In this document: piece by piece, positions 13,851 through 26,290 of the stretch
How the letters are laid out: each line of letters begins with the position of its first letter
Numbering within the stretch: position 1 is the stretch's first letter
Origin: Rallus limicola
Taxonomy: Eukaryota > Chordata > Aves > Gruiformes > Rallidae
DNA length: 64,000 nt
Direction: 5' to 3'
Assembly (NCBI GenBank): GCA_022605955.1
Contig: JAKCOZ010000005.1
Coordinates: forward strand, 51,771,762 to 51,835,761
Position numbers and translations under genes: made by a program
The notes under the pieces: generated by a model
Database searches by the model: none
What the model saw: the letters and a program-made list of their open reading frames with translations, nothing else
What the model was told of the DNA's origin: nothing

Positions 13851-15234
13851 GATCACACATTCCTCGATTTCTCCTAGCCTGGCTGCTGCAAACCTTGGCC
13901 ATCTGAACTGACCATAGGCCCCTTCTCCAACACCAGATGGTTTGGTGCTCATCACGTGGTGCTGGTGGGTCTGGGATGGACTGACTGGTCTTTTGTCACC
14001 TCTGAGCACCCCACTTAAGTCAAAGCTGATGCCTCTTTGGCATTCCTATGCTTTTGCAGGGCTTTGCATTTCTTCTTTCCTTTCAGCCACCTGGAATACT
14101 CTGCCAGGAAACTGGAAGATGATTTTTTTCTTGGAATAAATTTCTCTGATTGTTCCTTGGCACAGAACTGGCTGTTCTTTGTGTACTTAGGCATCCTGCT
14201 ACCTGGTAAAGGAAACTCGGTGTTTAGTTTTACTTAATGCCCATAGCAAATTAAGGTATTTCAAGCTGTTTCCTCCTCTTGAGCCCCAGACCAACACAGC
14301 CCTGTCATGGAGGATGCCAAAGGCAGATACAGATTCTAAGAATGGAGATGCAAATGATGTTTGCTGTCCAAAAAACTTCTCAGTTAAGGATAGGGAATAC
14401 TCCCACACAGGGGACAGGCTGTGTCCCCCCCATGCAAACAGACTGTGGCCACTGTGTGCCAGTGAAATGCCCCCAGGACTGGGGCCACTTCCCTGCTCTC
14501 ACCCTCTACCATGTGCCCACCAGCCACTTCTAGACATGGCAGGGGAGAAGGTTTGGAAGGAGCACATCCAGTCTTCATCATAAAACTCCAAACAAGAGGC
14601 TTGGCCTGGTTTAGATTTTAAAAATAACTTGCACATTTGGAACCTAAAGTTTCAGAACGGCTCCGAATGGGATAATGGCTTTAATCATGGCAGTCCGAGA
14701 TCAAGGGAGGGCTTTTTAGGTTTGCTGGATCAGCTGGAAAATATATTGTAGTCTCTAGACTTTACCATCCTCAAGCAAGGCTTTTTTGTCAACTCTACAA
14801 AAAGTCTAACCAGAAGCCCACATACAATTGACAGAATGGCTCCTTCAGAAAAGAGTCTGCTTTGGGTTTTGATTGCATTGAGAAGCAAGATGCGCACAAG
14901 GTGGAGGTCAGCTTTGGACTTTGAAGGACCTCTGAGACTCTACTGTTTCTGATGAGGCCACAGGCATGACTGGGAGCTGTCACATCAGCAGTGGGGTGTG
15001 GCGCCTGGGGACAGGGACCTGCTGCGTGCCAGGCCCCTGGTCCCCAGAGTGGTCCATTCTTCCAGCTGAGCACTGCTGCAAGGTCACTGCTGTTGGAGAT
15101 GCTGGTCTGAGGAGCTGATCCCCACAACCATCTCAGTTCTGGTTGTGTAATAGCCACAAATGCCCACGTTTGGAGTTTGGACAGAACTTCAGCATTTCTT
15201 GTTTTAAGGGCAGCAAGTGTAGTTTTTTCTCTCT

Positions 15235-15525
15235 TTACTTTCCATAAACTTCCTCTTCCTTCTCATCCCTGTGGTTGTCTGCCTGATGACTCCATCTTCT
15301 GAACCACCAGCAGAGGCCAGCTAGCAAGACCAAGAGTCCAGCAATTACCCAGAATGGCTGGTACTGCAGGGCAGCAAAGAGCAGGGATCCCCAGGCCACA
15401 CTGCTCTTCTCCTGTGTCCTCTGCTCCAGGCTCCTCTGCTCCAGCTCTTGCAGGAGCTGAGCCATCTTACGGCTCAGGTAGACATGACGCTGCTCCATGC
15501 AGGACATCTGGCCACGTGTATTCAC
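15235..15525 (-). pseudogene. ITPRIPL1-like N-terminal fragment, antisense in presumed DAAM1 intron
   Basis: A 96-codon minus-strand frame reads, after about ten residues, MEQRHVYLSRKMAQLLQELE then QRSLEQRTQEKSSVAWGSLL and FAALQYQPFWVIAGLLVLLA followed by GLCWWFRRWSHQ. This layout (glutamine/glutamate-rich coiled segment with LLQELEQRSLEQR, then WG-LLFAALQ, then one membrane helix ending in a CWW-RR basic anchor) matches, from memory, the N-terminal part of inositol 1,4,5-trisphosphate receptor-interacting protein-like 1, a family with many copies in birds. The full protein continues for several hundred residues with a Mab-21-type domain; here a stop follows about 30 residues after the membrane segment, and no Mab-21-like sequence is seen further along the minus strand. 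The frame opens with GTG, with in-frame ATGs a few codons in, and no signal-peptide exon is recognised. It is probably a truncated duplicate or relic; a short transcribed isoform is not excluded. Confidence 0.62.
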
Positions 15526-15806
15526 TGACTCTTTACCTGAGAGTCCACGTAGCAGTCAGCACTGCCGCACTGGAAGATGCCCTGCTGAGAAACCAGAGGC
15601 TGGTTTTCCTTTGAAAAAACGCTGTGTTTCAAGGGTCTTGGGTGTGTTTTGGCAGGTGTGGTGTTGGTAAAGGCATCGCTGACCATCTCCTCGGTGCATG
15701 CTGCACTGCACTGTGATGCTGCACTCAAATAATGGCATGGGCTGCAACCATAGCCCGAGGCTTTGGTGAAGCTGCAGCCTAGCTGTGAAAAGCTTCAGCA
15801 GGAAGC

Positions 15807-15845
15807 TTTGGAAAACATTTGGAACTGTTTTGGAAAACATTTGGA
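15807..15845. repeat. 22-bp tandem duplication (1.8 copies)
   Basis: TTTGGAAAACATTTGGA occurs at 15807 and again at 15829. It lies about 280 bp from the ITPRIPL1-like fragment. Confidence 0.9.
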
Positions 15846-16021
15846 TCGAGGATGTCGTAGCTCTGCGTCTGGTTGTTTTCCTTTGCTTTGTCCTTGAGAG
15901 AGGGAAATACTGTTGGGTTTCTGTTTTTTCTTTCCATCAATTACTCTTCTAGACATATTTATTTCCAGGGATGAATCTGAGCAAATGCCAACGTGTAAAC
16001 AGCTTGTGGTGTAAAATGGTA

Positions 16022-16080
16022 TTAGAATTCAGCTGGAAGGGATCTTGAGAGGTTACCTTGTCCCCTAGGCAGGGGTCAGT
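16022..16080 (-). mobile_element. Short old CR1 3'-end fragment
   Basis: TTAGAATTCAGCTGGAAGGG followed by a TCTTGAGAGGTTACCTTGTCCCC-like stretch resembles the reverse complement of a CR1 3' terminus (AGAATCA..GGTTGGAAGGGACCT..GTCCAACCCCC) with many mismatches. It is short and diverged, so the call is tentative. Confidence 0.5.
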
Positions 16081-19000
16081 TGAATCCATGTGTTGAGCTG
16101 GAAGGCAGTCGTGTTTGCTTGGTGTTGTTTCTTGTAAATTATGTAAGGAGCAGAGGCAAAAATCTATGGAATAACATTGTCAGTATCTGTGTGCAAGCTT
16201 CCCTTGGTTTATTCAAAGAGTTTGCTGAATAAGTGTTGAAAACTAATGCTGGGCTTGTTCCCAGAGCTATTCAAAGTAATATTCCAGAGTAACCCTTCCC
16301 GCCCTGGCATCTGCCAAAATACTACAACTTACGTGGATGAGATGCCCATAGTTTGTATTTGAGGTGGAGCCATCCCTGTTTTTCCCCATTTCTGAGACAA
16401 CCAGACCCCACAAATCTCACATGGGAGAGCAGCAGGGGGTTTTTTTCTTTGTTTTGAATTTGAATCATTCTTTGAACTAGGCACAACTTCTCAGTTCTCC
16501 AGGTGGTCCTTGTTTGAGCTGGAGGGGCAGCAACTGAAAGCCCCCAGACCCACCCAAACATCAGAGAGTAGTTTGGGATGCTGCAATGACAGCTCCATGG
16601 AAATCAATAGCTACCTCTTCCTCTGATATCTGCAGGTTTAGATAAAGCCATGACATCCTGGGCAGGGGTGGGAGAGGAGAAATCTCACTAGGAATCCTTA
16701 TTTGCTTTGAGATCAAGAGCCAAGTGCAATTTTCAATTAATTTCTCCTACATCTTCCTCTTTCCCAGCTTTGTGTCTTGAGCAACGGATCAAAAAGCTGC
16801 ATGCAAGAACCTTAGCTTAATCCTCTCATCTCTTAAAGATGCTGTAGTGTTCCATTGAGTTTTTTTTTTGTTGCTGACAGCTCTGCATTTCAGTGGTGAA
16901 AGGTTTTGAAAGAGGTTCACCTGTAGCCAGCTGGATGCTGACTTGCTCTTCAGCCAGTGTTGCGTTGGTATTAGCATCCACAGAGCCCAGAGGGTTACTG
17001 GTTTTCCTTCATCTGGTCCTTTCCCCAAAGAGTTTAGAGTAGGTGATAGCAAATTTCCCCCATCTTTGACCATGTGGCAGGCTTGGAGAGCCCCTCCCCA
17101 TCCCATCTGTACATTTAAAGGCAAGATGGCTGGCATTAGCGTTATTGTTTGGCCAAATGTATGCAGAGATATCACGGCTTAGATTTGTTACAGATGGGTT
17201 TCTGGATATAGTCTAAGGCGTTCTGCCAGCCAATTTTATATCTGTGTAAAAGTGATTGACATCCCTATAAATAAAGCTGCTGTGGGGTTATAAATCTAAA
17301 TATACTTATTCATTAAATTATTTTTACATCTCAAGTGGGTTGCCATCCTGGGTTATTGTAAGGAAACCAGGCTCTTCGCATGTGTGTTATCCACAGCTCC
17401 AGAAATACAGCTTCTGAGGCTTTGGAATATTTTTTTTGTCCTTGGAAGCATGTGTGTGTGAACTGTGTGTGAGTACCTGTGCCATGATGGGACAGAGCTC
17501 TTCAGACATCACTGGGAGTGACCCTGTCCTGGAGGCTATTGTAGACAGAGCACTGGAAGTGGCTGTTAATAAGTGAGTGTTTCCTGTTTTGACTCTCAAA
17601 TGAGTCTGTCTGTGCTGGGATATCCAGTCCCTGTGGACAGGTGAATGCTATTTGCATGGCTCCTTTGGTGCTGGAAAGGACTTTACCACTAGCATCTCCA
17701 TCCACATCCTCAGGCAGAGGAGTCATGCAAAGGGATTCTTCCCTTCAGCCCATGGGTCTTTCCACCTCATTTAACCATCCCTGCTGTTATTTTGGCTAGA
17801 GAAGTAAGAAAAAAAAGCCCCCCCAGACCATCTCCAGGCACTGCCGTGAGCTGGGGAGGTGCAGAGCTGGAGCGAGATCCTGGCCAGCCACCCATGCAGC
17901 CAGGCTTGGTCTTTGAACAGGCTTATGAAAACACTGCGAGCTGCACTCTCCAGTTTCATTGAGCTTGTTTTCCTTCTCCTTTCAAAGCACTTGAATATAC
18001 ATTCAGTAAATGATGAAGCATAGAGCACGTGTGCCTGGGAGGCAGAGTATCAGCTGCCTCGCTTTCCTTGGTAATAATGAGCACAGTTGAAAATTGACCT
18101 ATGATTTTAGCTTAGGTGCCTAATGAAAGGAAGCTTTAAAGTTGGTCTGTCCATCTGCTCCTCCTCCCTGTCACTGACAATTCATCAAGTCCATTGGCTG
18201 GTTCTCTTCCAGGTGGATTTTCATCTCAAACGTTGGAGCTGCCACGAGTTTGGTCAAAGCAGGCATCAGGTTAGAAGGGTGTTGTGGAGGCTTTTTTATT
18301 AAAGGAAGGGATGCAGTGAAAACTCAGTCTGTACTAGGCTGCAGGGAATGCACGTAAATGTTATGAACATCCAAGCCATAAAGAGTGCTTTAGCTGGATT
18401 TAGTATGTTACGAGACACCGGAGAGCCCACGCTGCAGGGCTCTGCGCAGACGTGTAGGTGTTGTGGGGGGGATGCTCGTCTCTGTGAATTCTCTGACATG
18501 TAACAAGTGTTAAGTTAATCCTGCAGCCTTAATATAAATGGAACTTGTGTCGCTTAGGTTCACAGAGGGAAGTCTCCCCTTTGAGGCTGGTATTCCTAGT
18601 GCTGATTGCCCCACCAAGGGCAGTTTCTGTAGCATAGCAGGGTCAGTGCAGCCTTTTGGGTCTTCAGAGGCGGCGTGTCTTGACCCTTTGCCAGACCTGG
18701 TTGTAGATCAGTGTGCCATGTGGCATGGCAGAGGCAAAAGAGGACGAACTGTTGGGATTTGGTGTCATGAAGGTTGAAAACCTCACTGTCTTCCACCGCT
18801 GGAAAGCTTAGTGTCATGGAGGAGCAGCAGATGGAGAGGAGGACCTGTCAAGCCTGAGTGGTGTGTCCTTGTGTCTGTGCCTCGGGGTTATTTCTAGTGC
18901 ATAGTGGCTGAGTTGTAGCTGCATGTTGGAGGTTAAAGGTTGGCATCTGGGTTGTATTCTGAAGGCACCAGGGGTGGCACATGGCTTGGATAGACGAACT

Positions 19001-19559
19001 ATTTGACGAACTTGTAAGTGAATTGAATCACCTTCTGAGGTGCAGGTAAGGATAGAGATGACTTTGGCCACGGTCCTGCTGTGGGGCTGGTGCTGGGAAA
19101 CAGGAAAGTGGTGGTCTCCAGGAACAATATTCCCATGATCCCAGTGTCCTGCAGCAGATCCTGATGCAGAGAGGGAAACCCCTTCCTCCCCAAACCTGCA
19201 AAGAGCTCTTTGGGATGTGTTACCCAGTCTCTGGAGGTCCTAATATGGATTCCCAGAGCATCTATAAGTGTTTGGCACTGCTGGGAGCTAGCTGCTAGTA
19301 GACAGGTGCTGCGTGGGTGTGCGAGATCCTTGTGTCACCCTAAGTCTCACAAGGGGGAAGGGGAGGGACCCCAAAAGATCAGCCACCTACTTCCCTGCAG
19401 GGCTAGGATGGGGTGGGAACAGGACTTGGTGTTCACTGTGTTCTTGGTGAGCTGCCAAATGTTTGCAGATCTGCCTGGCTTTTACTGGTAGGTGTCAATA
19501 TTTTTTTTCCATGCCTGGATTTTGTCCTCTGCTTTCCATCAGAGCTTGAATTCTTTGTA

Positions 19560-19630
19560 AAGTTGTATTTTTTTTTCCCCTCTTTGTTTCCTTTTTGTTT
19601 GTTTGTTTTCTTTTCTTTTTCTTTCTCCAT
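19560..19630. repeat. Polypyrimidine tract
   Basis: About 70 nt of T with C and scattered G, including (TTTG)n. It is directly followed by the motif-rich block at 19640-19835. Confidence 0.85.
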
Positions 19631-19639
19631 TTGGTGCCC

Positions 19640-19835
19640 TTAGTAAGAACATTGCTGAATTACTGGGAGCCCAAACTAAACCTGTCTATTGCGTATTACC
19701 CGATTAGGCGCCATGGTAATAAGCATTTGAATCTAAAGCTAGATTAAGCAGGGAGCAGTCTGGGGCTGGATTTGCATAGCACGCATTCCTTCTCCGTATG
19801 ACATGTGGATAAATCTACTGAAAGTGAATTTATAA
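19640..19835. promoter_or_regulatory. Candidate non-coding element with octamer motif
   Basis: Contains GCGTATTACCCGATTAGGCG, TAATAAGCATTTGAATC, and a perfect POU octamer ATTTGCAT at 19770-19777. Its composition differs from the flanking polypyrimidine and GT-rich DNA. Regulatory function is inferred only. Confidence 0.28.
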
Positions 19836-20169
19836 AACACCAGCGTGCCTGAAGTGCTGCTGTTGATGCACAGGGTTGCTCCCTTGCCATGAGGCAGTCA
19901 GCTGAGCTAAAAAATGCCTGTGACTGCCTGGGAGATGCTTTTTCTCCCCTCCTCCAGCTTGTGTTGCAGTTGATGGGGATGTGTTGTTTTTGTGAGCTCT
20001 AAAACCCTCCATTAATGGGATGTTGAAAATTCTTTTTATCTGTAGAGGGGGTTATTTCAGGGTGTTTTCTCCTCCTATGGCATCTCTGGCAGTAACGGAG
20101 TGAATCTGGCATTTTCAGGTACCTAAATCCAATGTGCAGCTTCTTCAAGCTTTTGCTGCAGTGTTAGAT

Positions 20170-20266
20170 CAGGTACTTAGGGATAACGTTTAACATAGGA
20201 CAGGGACAATTGGACTTGGTGATCTTAAAGGTCTTTTCCAACCTTGTAATTCTGTGTGATTCTGTT
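20170..20266 (+). mobile_element. CR1 LINE 3'-end fragment
   Basis: The stretch reads CAGGTACTTAGGGATAACGT, then a segment with ACATAGGACAGGGACAATTGG, ACTTGGTGATCTTAAAGGTC and TTTTCCAACC, and ends in ATTCTGTGTGATTCTG. This is the last ~100 bp of a CR1 copy in sense orientation. It closely resembles the end of the copy at 57001-57350, suggesting the same subfamily. Confidence 0.85.
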
Positions 20267-23200
20267 ACAGGTCTTGTGCTGGAAAATGCTGAGAAGATTT
20301 GTTAGCCAGCAGTTATTTAAATTCCCTTCCCAGTAGGACAGTCATGAGATTGTGGATGATCTCGAGGTCAATCTCTCTTTGAGCTAGTTCATTATCACGT
20401 GTTTAGGACAACCTAACCACAGTTTTAATTTGGAGCGCTGAGATACTGAGGTTAGACACAGAGGAAGATGTTTTTGAAGGTTCAGGGCAGTGGCCAGGCA
20501 GCAACCTTTTGGGCTCTATTGCAGGGATGGCTTTGGGATTGAGGTTCTGAGTGTTGGAGGTTCTGGGTGGTCTTGTTACGTTGTAGGGAGGGTTTGGGAT
20601 GGGTGCTCTTGTGTTAGGAGCTAAGCAGAAAACAGCCTTATCCAGCCCCTTCTCATAGTAACCTCCATCTCATGGTGAAGTATATGGCCATGTGATACCT
20701 TTGGGTGTCTCAGCAGAGATACTTTGATGTTGTTGAGGCTCCTGAGCTGGAAAGCACCATTGCTGCTTGCTTGGCTTTGTCCCTTTTATTGCTAGTGCTC
20801 TGCTTAGCTGCTTCAGATGCCCAATGAAAGTGCTTCACTCCACATGAAGCCTTTGCTTTGCTGGCTTGTGACCCTCACCGTGTGGGCTTGATGAAGGATG
20901 AATTGAGGAATAAGGCTCAGCTCTCTGGGTTTCAAGCTTGATTAGACCTGCTGGGCCCTACTTTGTTATCAGTGGTGTTGTCTGGGCCATGTTGAAAGAT
21001 CTGGTGAGCTGGTTAATGGAAAGCAAGAACCTCATTTGGGACCTCTGTTGTTTCAGACCTGTTTCAGCTTCATAGCTGCTAATGGAAGGGGGAGTGGTAG
21101 AGATGCACTTTCTCACTGGACAGCTTGACAGACCTGATGTCAGTCACATACATCACGTGAAGCCAGGAAAAGATGTGAGTTTTGAAGGAATGTCACAAAG
21201 GTGCTGATCACTGGGGGTACGGTGATGCACCATCCAGGTAGCAGATGTTAAGACTTCTGCAAGTTCCTGACACACCAGGACTCAGGAACTCTCAAAGAAG
21301 TGAAGTTCTCCATTGCTTCAGATTGTGAGTAAACAGGACTGTTGGCAATGGGAAGAAATACTTTCACTGCGCTGGCCAGAGTGGTGGACTCCAAGCCCAG
21401 ACAAGAAGTCATCTGCAAGGACTTGTGAGCTTGGAAAGGGCCAGGAGCATCGAGGACTAGTTTGAAGACTTGGGAAGGTGAGCAAGTCATGGTGTAGAAC
21501 CATGGAGCATTTCTGCAGAGATCACAGTGGGTTTACGAAAGGATGGATGGAAGAGGGCAGAGCACAGTGCTGTACCCCAGACAGAAACTGTGACTTCCCG
21601 AGCCTGTGTTGTGCCTGTGGTGGTGGCTGGGAAGGTATTTCTGTGCTTGTGAGTGCATCTAGAGTGTGGTTAGTCCCAGATACATGAACACCCAGACTGC
21701 CTTCCTGTGGCAGATGAGATTAAATTAAAAACTTCAAACACAGTTATCTTCTCTTGGGGTGTCTGAGCCTCTCAGAATCCCCTTGGGTCACTTTTTCAAG
21801 CAGTTCTTTGCAGTTGCAAGGCTGGTATGGTGGTGGTTTGTTTTGTTTTGGGTGTTTTTTTCTTTTTTAATGAAAAGGGAGATCCTTGTATAAATATCTA
21901 CAGGGATGGGAAGCTTGTATTGCAACTTATGGTGGGTGCAGTGTGAAAATCTGTAAAGAGGAGGAGCTCACTTCTGTACATAGCCCTGGTTGGGAGGTGG
22001 CTGCTGCTGTTGAATATTGCACCTTTGAGGGGGGTTTCCTCACAGCCACATTTGCTCCAGTGGGGTGAAGAAGCTCATTTTTAAGTGGCACATATAGGTG
22101 GAGACAGGCAGGATGTGTGAAGTGTTAGGGATGCTCTGGATGCACTGTTTGGACTTCAAAGTGTCTGGAGAAAACCAGATTTGCTTAAATTAATGCACAA
22201 AAGTAAACATAAAAATCCTATGCATGTACTCAGTGTGCTTAAATTTGGTTTGTATTGATGCTGCTGATGCTGATACCTTCCTGCATTAAGCTTTAAAATA
22301 GCCTCTATTGATTTTTAAATGCATCCCTTTGGGATCTCCACTGGATGGATGTTCCCCTCTGGATACTCCTGCTGTGGAAGAGGGACCTTTCTTTGCTCCA
22401 TCCATGGCAGTGATGGGTCAGGCAACTTCAGAGCAAGCCCTTCCTTGCTCCCTGCCATCAGTGGGAGGATGCAGGATAGATTACAGGTGGTGGGTTTGTG
22501 CATCTCTCCAGGGGGAACTTGAGTCGTGCTGTCCTGGCATCCTTCAGCTCTGTCCTGGTCCAAGTGGTCCAAAGTGACATTGTGTTGCATGTGCCCTAAA
22601 AAAAAAAAAGATAATGATGCCTTCCAATGAATCTTGCCTGCTGTGCTCACCTGCTTTTCTTCATTATGTTTAAATGCAAACAGTCTTTTAGTGTAATGGG
22701 ATAAAAATCGCTGCTTTTTCCCAGGCTGGGTGGGAGCAGGCAGCATTGCATTGAAGCTGTTGGGATTGCATGATCCAAGCTCAGACACACTGTTTTTCAG
22801 AGTTCATCTGCTGAAGCACTGGGAAGGCATTGGTGTCATACTGGAAGGAAAGCGGCCAGCGAGCCATTTCTTCCATCAGACATACTTATCAAGGAATTTT
22901 CAACCCCAGGTTGATACTTTAGGGGGGAAAAAGTCACTCTGGATTAACATCAGGATTTAGAAATCTTTAGAGGGAAATCAGCTTTACAGATGAGTAAGCC
23001 AGCTGAGAGATCTGACAAATGGGTTTTGTTTGCTTTGGGCACTTTCTGAAGCACAAGTTTAATGACACCTGCCCACCAGCGTCCCTGCTGGGAAGGACTC
23101 CTATTTACAGCAGCTTCCACCCAGTTTCTGTTTTGAAAGAGAAACAAACCAGCTTGCTACACACCACAAGCTGCATGTACACCGGTGGTTCCACTAGCCT

Positions 23201-25779
23201 CACCTTGAGCATGTATAATCCTGAAAATCTCCCAAATCAACCCAAAACTAGCCCGTTGGGACTCCACCAGTAGCTCCTTGTTGCCTTGCCATGGTGATGG
23301 CCCCAGTGCAGACGTTGCTGAGCTGCTTGGACTGGAAGCATCTGCTGCTGAGCAACTCGGAAACTCCAGTTTGCAAAGCCGTATTAATTAAGAGGCTTTG
23401 AGAGGAAAAACCTGCCTGCCTTTCCCCTCAGTTTTATTCCCAGTCTCACCCTGGGGATTTCTGCTGAAATGGAAAGCTCAGCAGTGAGGCTTTGCATATG
23501 ATAAATCAAAGTCACAGCCCAAATATTCATTGGAGGAGCAGGGCTTGAGGCTGGAGGGTGCGAGGGATGAGGAAAAAAAAAGAGGGAATTAAAATAAAGG
23601 AAGGCTTTTATTGAATGTATTGTTCTTCAGGAAAAGGCTAATTGGCAAACAAATATCCTCCTCCAGTGGGAAATGCAGCTCCTCTCTCTCTGCTGTTGAG
23701 TTCTTACTGACAAAAGCTTTGCATTGTCAGAGGGAATAGTCAGAGCTGGGAGCGATCTGGGCTATGCAGCCACTTAAACCCACTTCCTTTTGGATAGAGA
23801 GAGGAGGTCTACTTCTAGCAGCCGTGCTGGGAGGTGGTCCCAGCACCTCTCTAGTGTCAGGAGGCTTCTGATCACTGAAGCTGCTTTTCCTGGCTAATTT
23901 ATATGTATCTTGTGATACACTGGAGTGGGCTTCACAGCTTGGTCTTGTCAGAATGCTCAAGGTATTTTGTGCTTTGCCATGAGCATTTTCCCCCAGCTGG
24001 AGCCAAAACCAGGGATGGAAATGGAGTAGGGCTGGATATTCGATTGTGCTTATGCCAGGTGATGAGGATGGAGCCAGGATGGAAGAGAATGCTCAGCCTG
24101 GGATGCTCAGTGGTGCTGTAGCAGCCCATTGAGCTGCCCAGGGACTCTTGCATCCCTCTCTTGGCTGTTCTTGGCCTTGATGGCTGCCCAGGCAAGGTTT
24201 GGCATTGCCCAGCCTGGACATCTGCAGTGCTGTGGGTCCAGACACCTGCAAAGGCTCCTTCAGAGACCAGATTCAAATGACAAAGAACAATTTTGATATG
24301 GGTCTTCTCTGCAGGGCTGTGGGTTTTCAGGAGAGCCCCACGTTGTCGCTGATCCCTCCTCATGCATGACCTTGGCTCCAAAAGGGCCATCTCTGCCGCT
24401 CTGAGCCCTACCACAATGCAGCACTGCAGCACTGCAGCTGCCTCCCTGAAACAAGAGCAGAGTGAGGGGAGCATCCAGAGGGACAGCCCCCTCCCATTGC
24501 CTTTCCTTTCTGCTAGCTTTTTCTGTGTTGCCTTTTGAAACTGGGCCAGGACATGGGGAGGGCAGGGGGATGCTACAATCATTCTTCTTGGAAAGGCCTC
24601 CACTGCCTCCACCTTTATGGGAAATCACTCCTTTCAGACTTAACCCACCTCTGACAAGTGGTATGCCTGGGTTTTAGGCTGCAAATCATTCAGGCCATTT
24701 AAGGGAGGAATATGCATGTTGTAAAGCATTTCTTCCTCCAGCCACCACTCCACCTCGCTTTTTCGTTTGCCAAAGAAGGACCACAAATCCTCCTGGTTGT
24801 TGGGAAAATGACATATGTGGATTTGTAGAATTGGGTCGTTTAGAACCCTAGTGAGTGTTAAAACATTTCTATGTATTAATATAGGTTCACAAACTGGGTC
24901 TTGTCTGTGGTTCCACACTTGTTGTCCTTGTTCCTGAAATAAATGGCATTTGCCCGAGCTGATCTGCTGGAGCTCCTGTAAGAAGTGGTCTGTAGTGGTT
25001 TAGAGGATCTGGTGCTGGCACTCAGCTCAGCACCGATTAAGTTCACCCTTTTAATGGAGAACTTGTGACCTCCTTTGGTATTACTCTGCTGCTCGCTGTC
25101 TTGCTGACTTGGAAACTTCTAGCAATGTTTGTACTCTCAAAAACTAAACAAAGCTTTACTCCAGCAGCAGCATCTTCCCTGGTCGGATTCATCAGTGCTC
25201 TGAGCTGTGCCAGTCTTTGTAACTACAAGGGTTGAAGGGCTGTGCGAGCATCCCTGGGGCACCTGAGGCATGCCACAGCATCTTCTCAGACCCAGGCTTC
25301 TCTCCATACCCTGGGACAGACATGGTCCTGCAACACGCTGGCAAACATCCCTTGCTCCGGACTTCTGCCAGCTTGCCAAACCAAGCAGCACAGCTCTGAG
25401 GACTGATTTCAGCTGGAGAGCACTAATACAGATCCTCTTTCATCCTGCTGTGCGCCACGCTCTTCCCCCTCCTGAAAACTGGATTGCAGAGTCAACAGCG
25501 TGTGTGCTTCCCTTGGCAGGGAGCTTGCTTGTGTGCTGGAGGGGTGACTTGCAGCCAGACCATGATATTCCTGCAGTGCGATGGAGGGTGTTGCTCTTTT
25601 CCCTGAGTAGCATCATCAACACATGGAGATGTGTACAAAAAAGTCTCTTCCAGCACTTCTGCTGCTTGTAGTGGGTGAAGATTTTGTTTAGATGGAAAAA
25701 CTTTTTTGTGGTGTGTTAAAATTTCTGAGACTTATTTTTTTCCCACCTCCCTTCACTGGTGAATGTTTGTTTATTGGCT

Positions 25780-26290
25780 CTAATCACAGAAAGGTTGGGG
25801 TTGGAAGGGACCTCTGGAGATCATCTAATCCAACCCCCCCTGCCAGAGCAGGGTCACCTTGAGCAGGCTGCCCAGGACAGTGTCCAGGTGAGGTTTAAAT
25901 ATCTCCAGAGATGGAGACTCCACAATCTCTCTGGACAGCCTGTCCCAGGGCTCTGTCACAGTAAAGAAGTTTCTCCTCATGTTTAGGTGGAACTTCCCAT
26001 ACTCAAGTTTATGCCCATCACCTCTTGTCCTGTCCCTGGGCACCACTGAAAAAAGACTGACCCCATCCTCCTGACACCCACCCCTCAAGTATTTATAAGC
26101 ATTGATAAGATTCCCACCTCACTCTTCTCTAGGCTTAAGAGTCCCAAGTCCCTCAGCCCCTCTTTGTAAGAGAGATGTTCCGGTCCCCTTATCATCTTCA
26201 TAGCCCTTTTCTGTCCCCTCTCCAGTAGCTGCCTGTCCTTCTTGACCCAGGGAGCCTGGGACTGCACACACTATTCCAGATGAGGCCTCA
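25780..26290 (-). mobile_element. CR1 LINE fragment with RT C-terminal remnants
   Basis: The left end (AATCACAGAAAGGTTGGGG, then TTGGAAGGGACCTCTGGAGA and TCATCTAATCCAACCCCCC) is the reverse complement of a CR1 3' end. On the minus strand, 26267-26085 reads AMKMIRGPEHLSYKEGLRDL and 26088-25825 reads [20 protein letters not shown] and [19 protein letters not shown], the tail of the CR1 ORF2 protein, now broken by frameshifts. The copy is truncated at its 5' end near 26290. Confidence 0.93.

Larger units (their letters stand above)
1..15234. other. Upstream non-coding DNA, presumed first intron of DAAM1, part 1
   Basis: No exon or gene is recognised. The open frames here are short, overlap one another on both strands and resemble no protein I know. 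Contents noted separately: one minus-strand CR1 (3644-4145), simple repeats, the poly-G tract, the perfect hairpin and the 10.7-kb candidate element. Assignment to DAAM1 intron 1 rests on the 5'UTR acceptor at 32212 and the large first intron I recall for vertebrate DAAM1; the window may alternatively begin upstream of the gene. Confidence 0.6.

Noticed and set aside
23932..24612. 226-codon minus-strand frame, the longest in the window
   Set aside because: No domain or family is recognisable, composition is that of random GC-moderate DNA, and overlapping frames of similar quality exist. A frame of this length is only mildly unexpected among several thousand in 64 kb.
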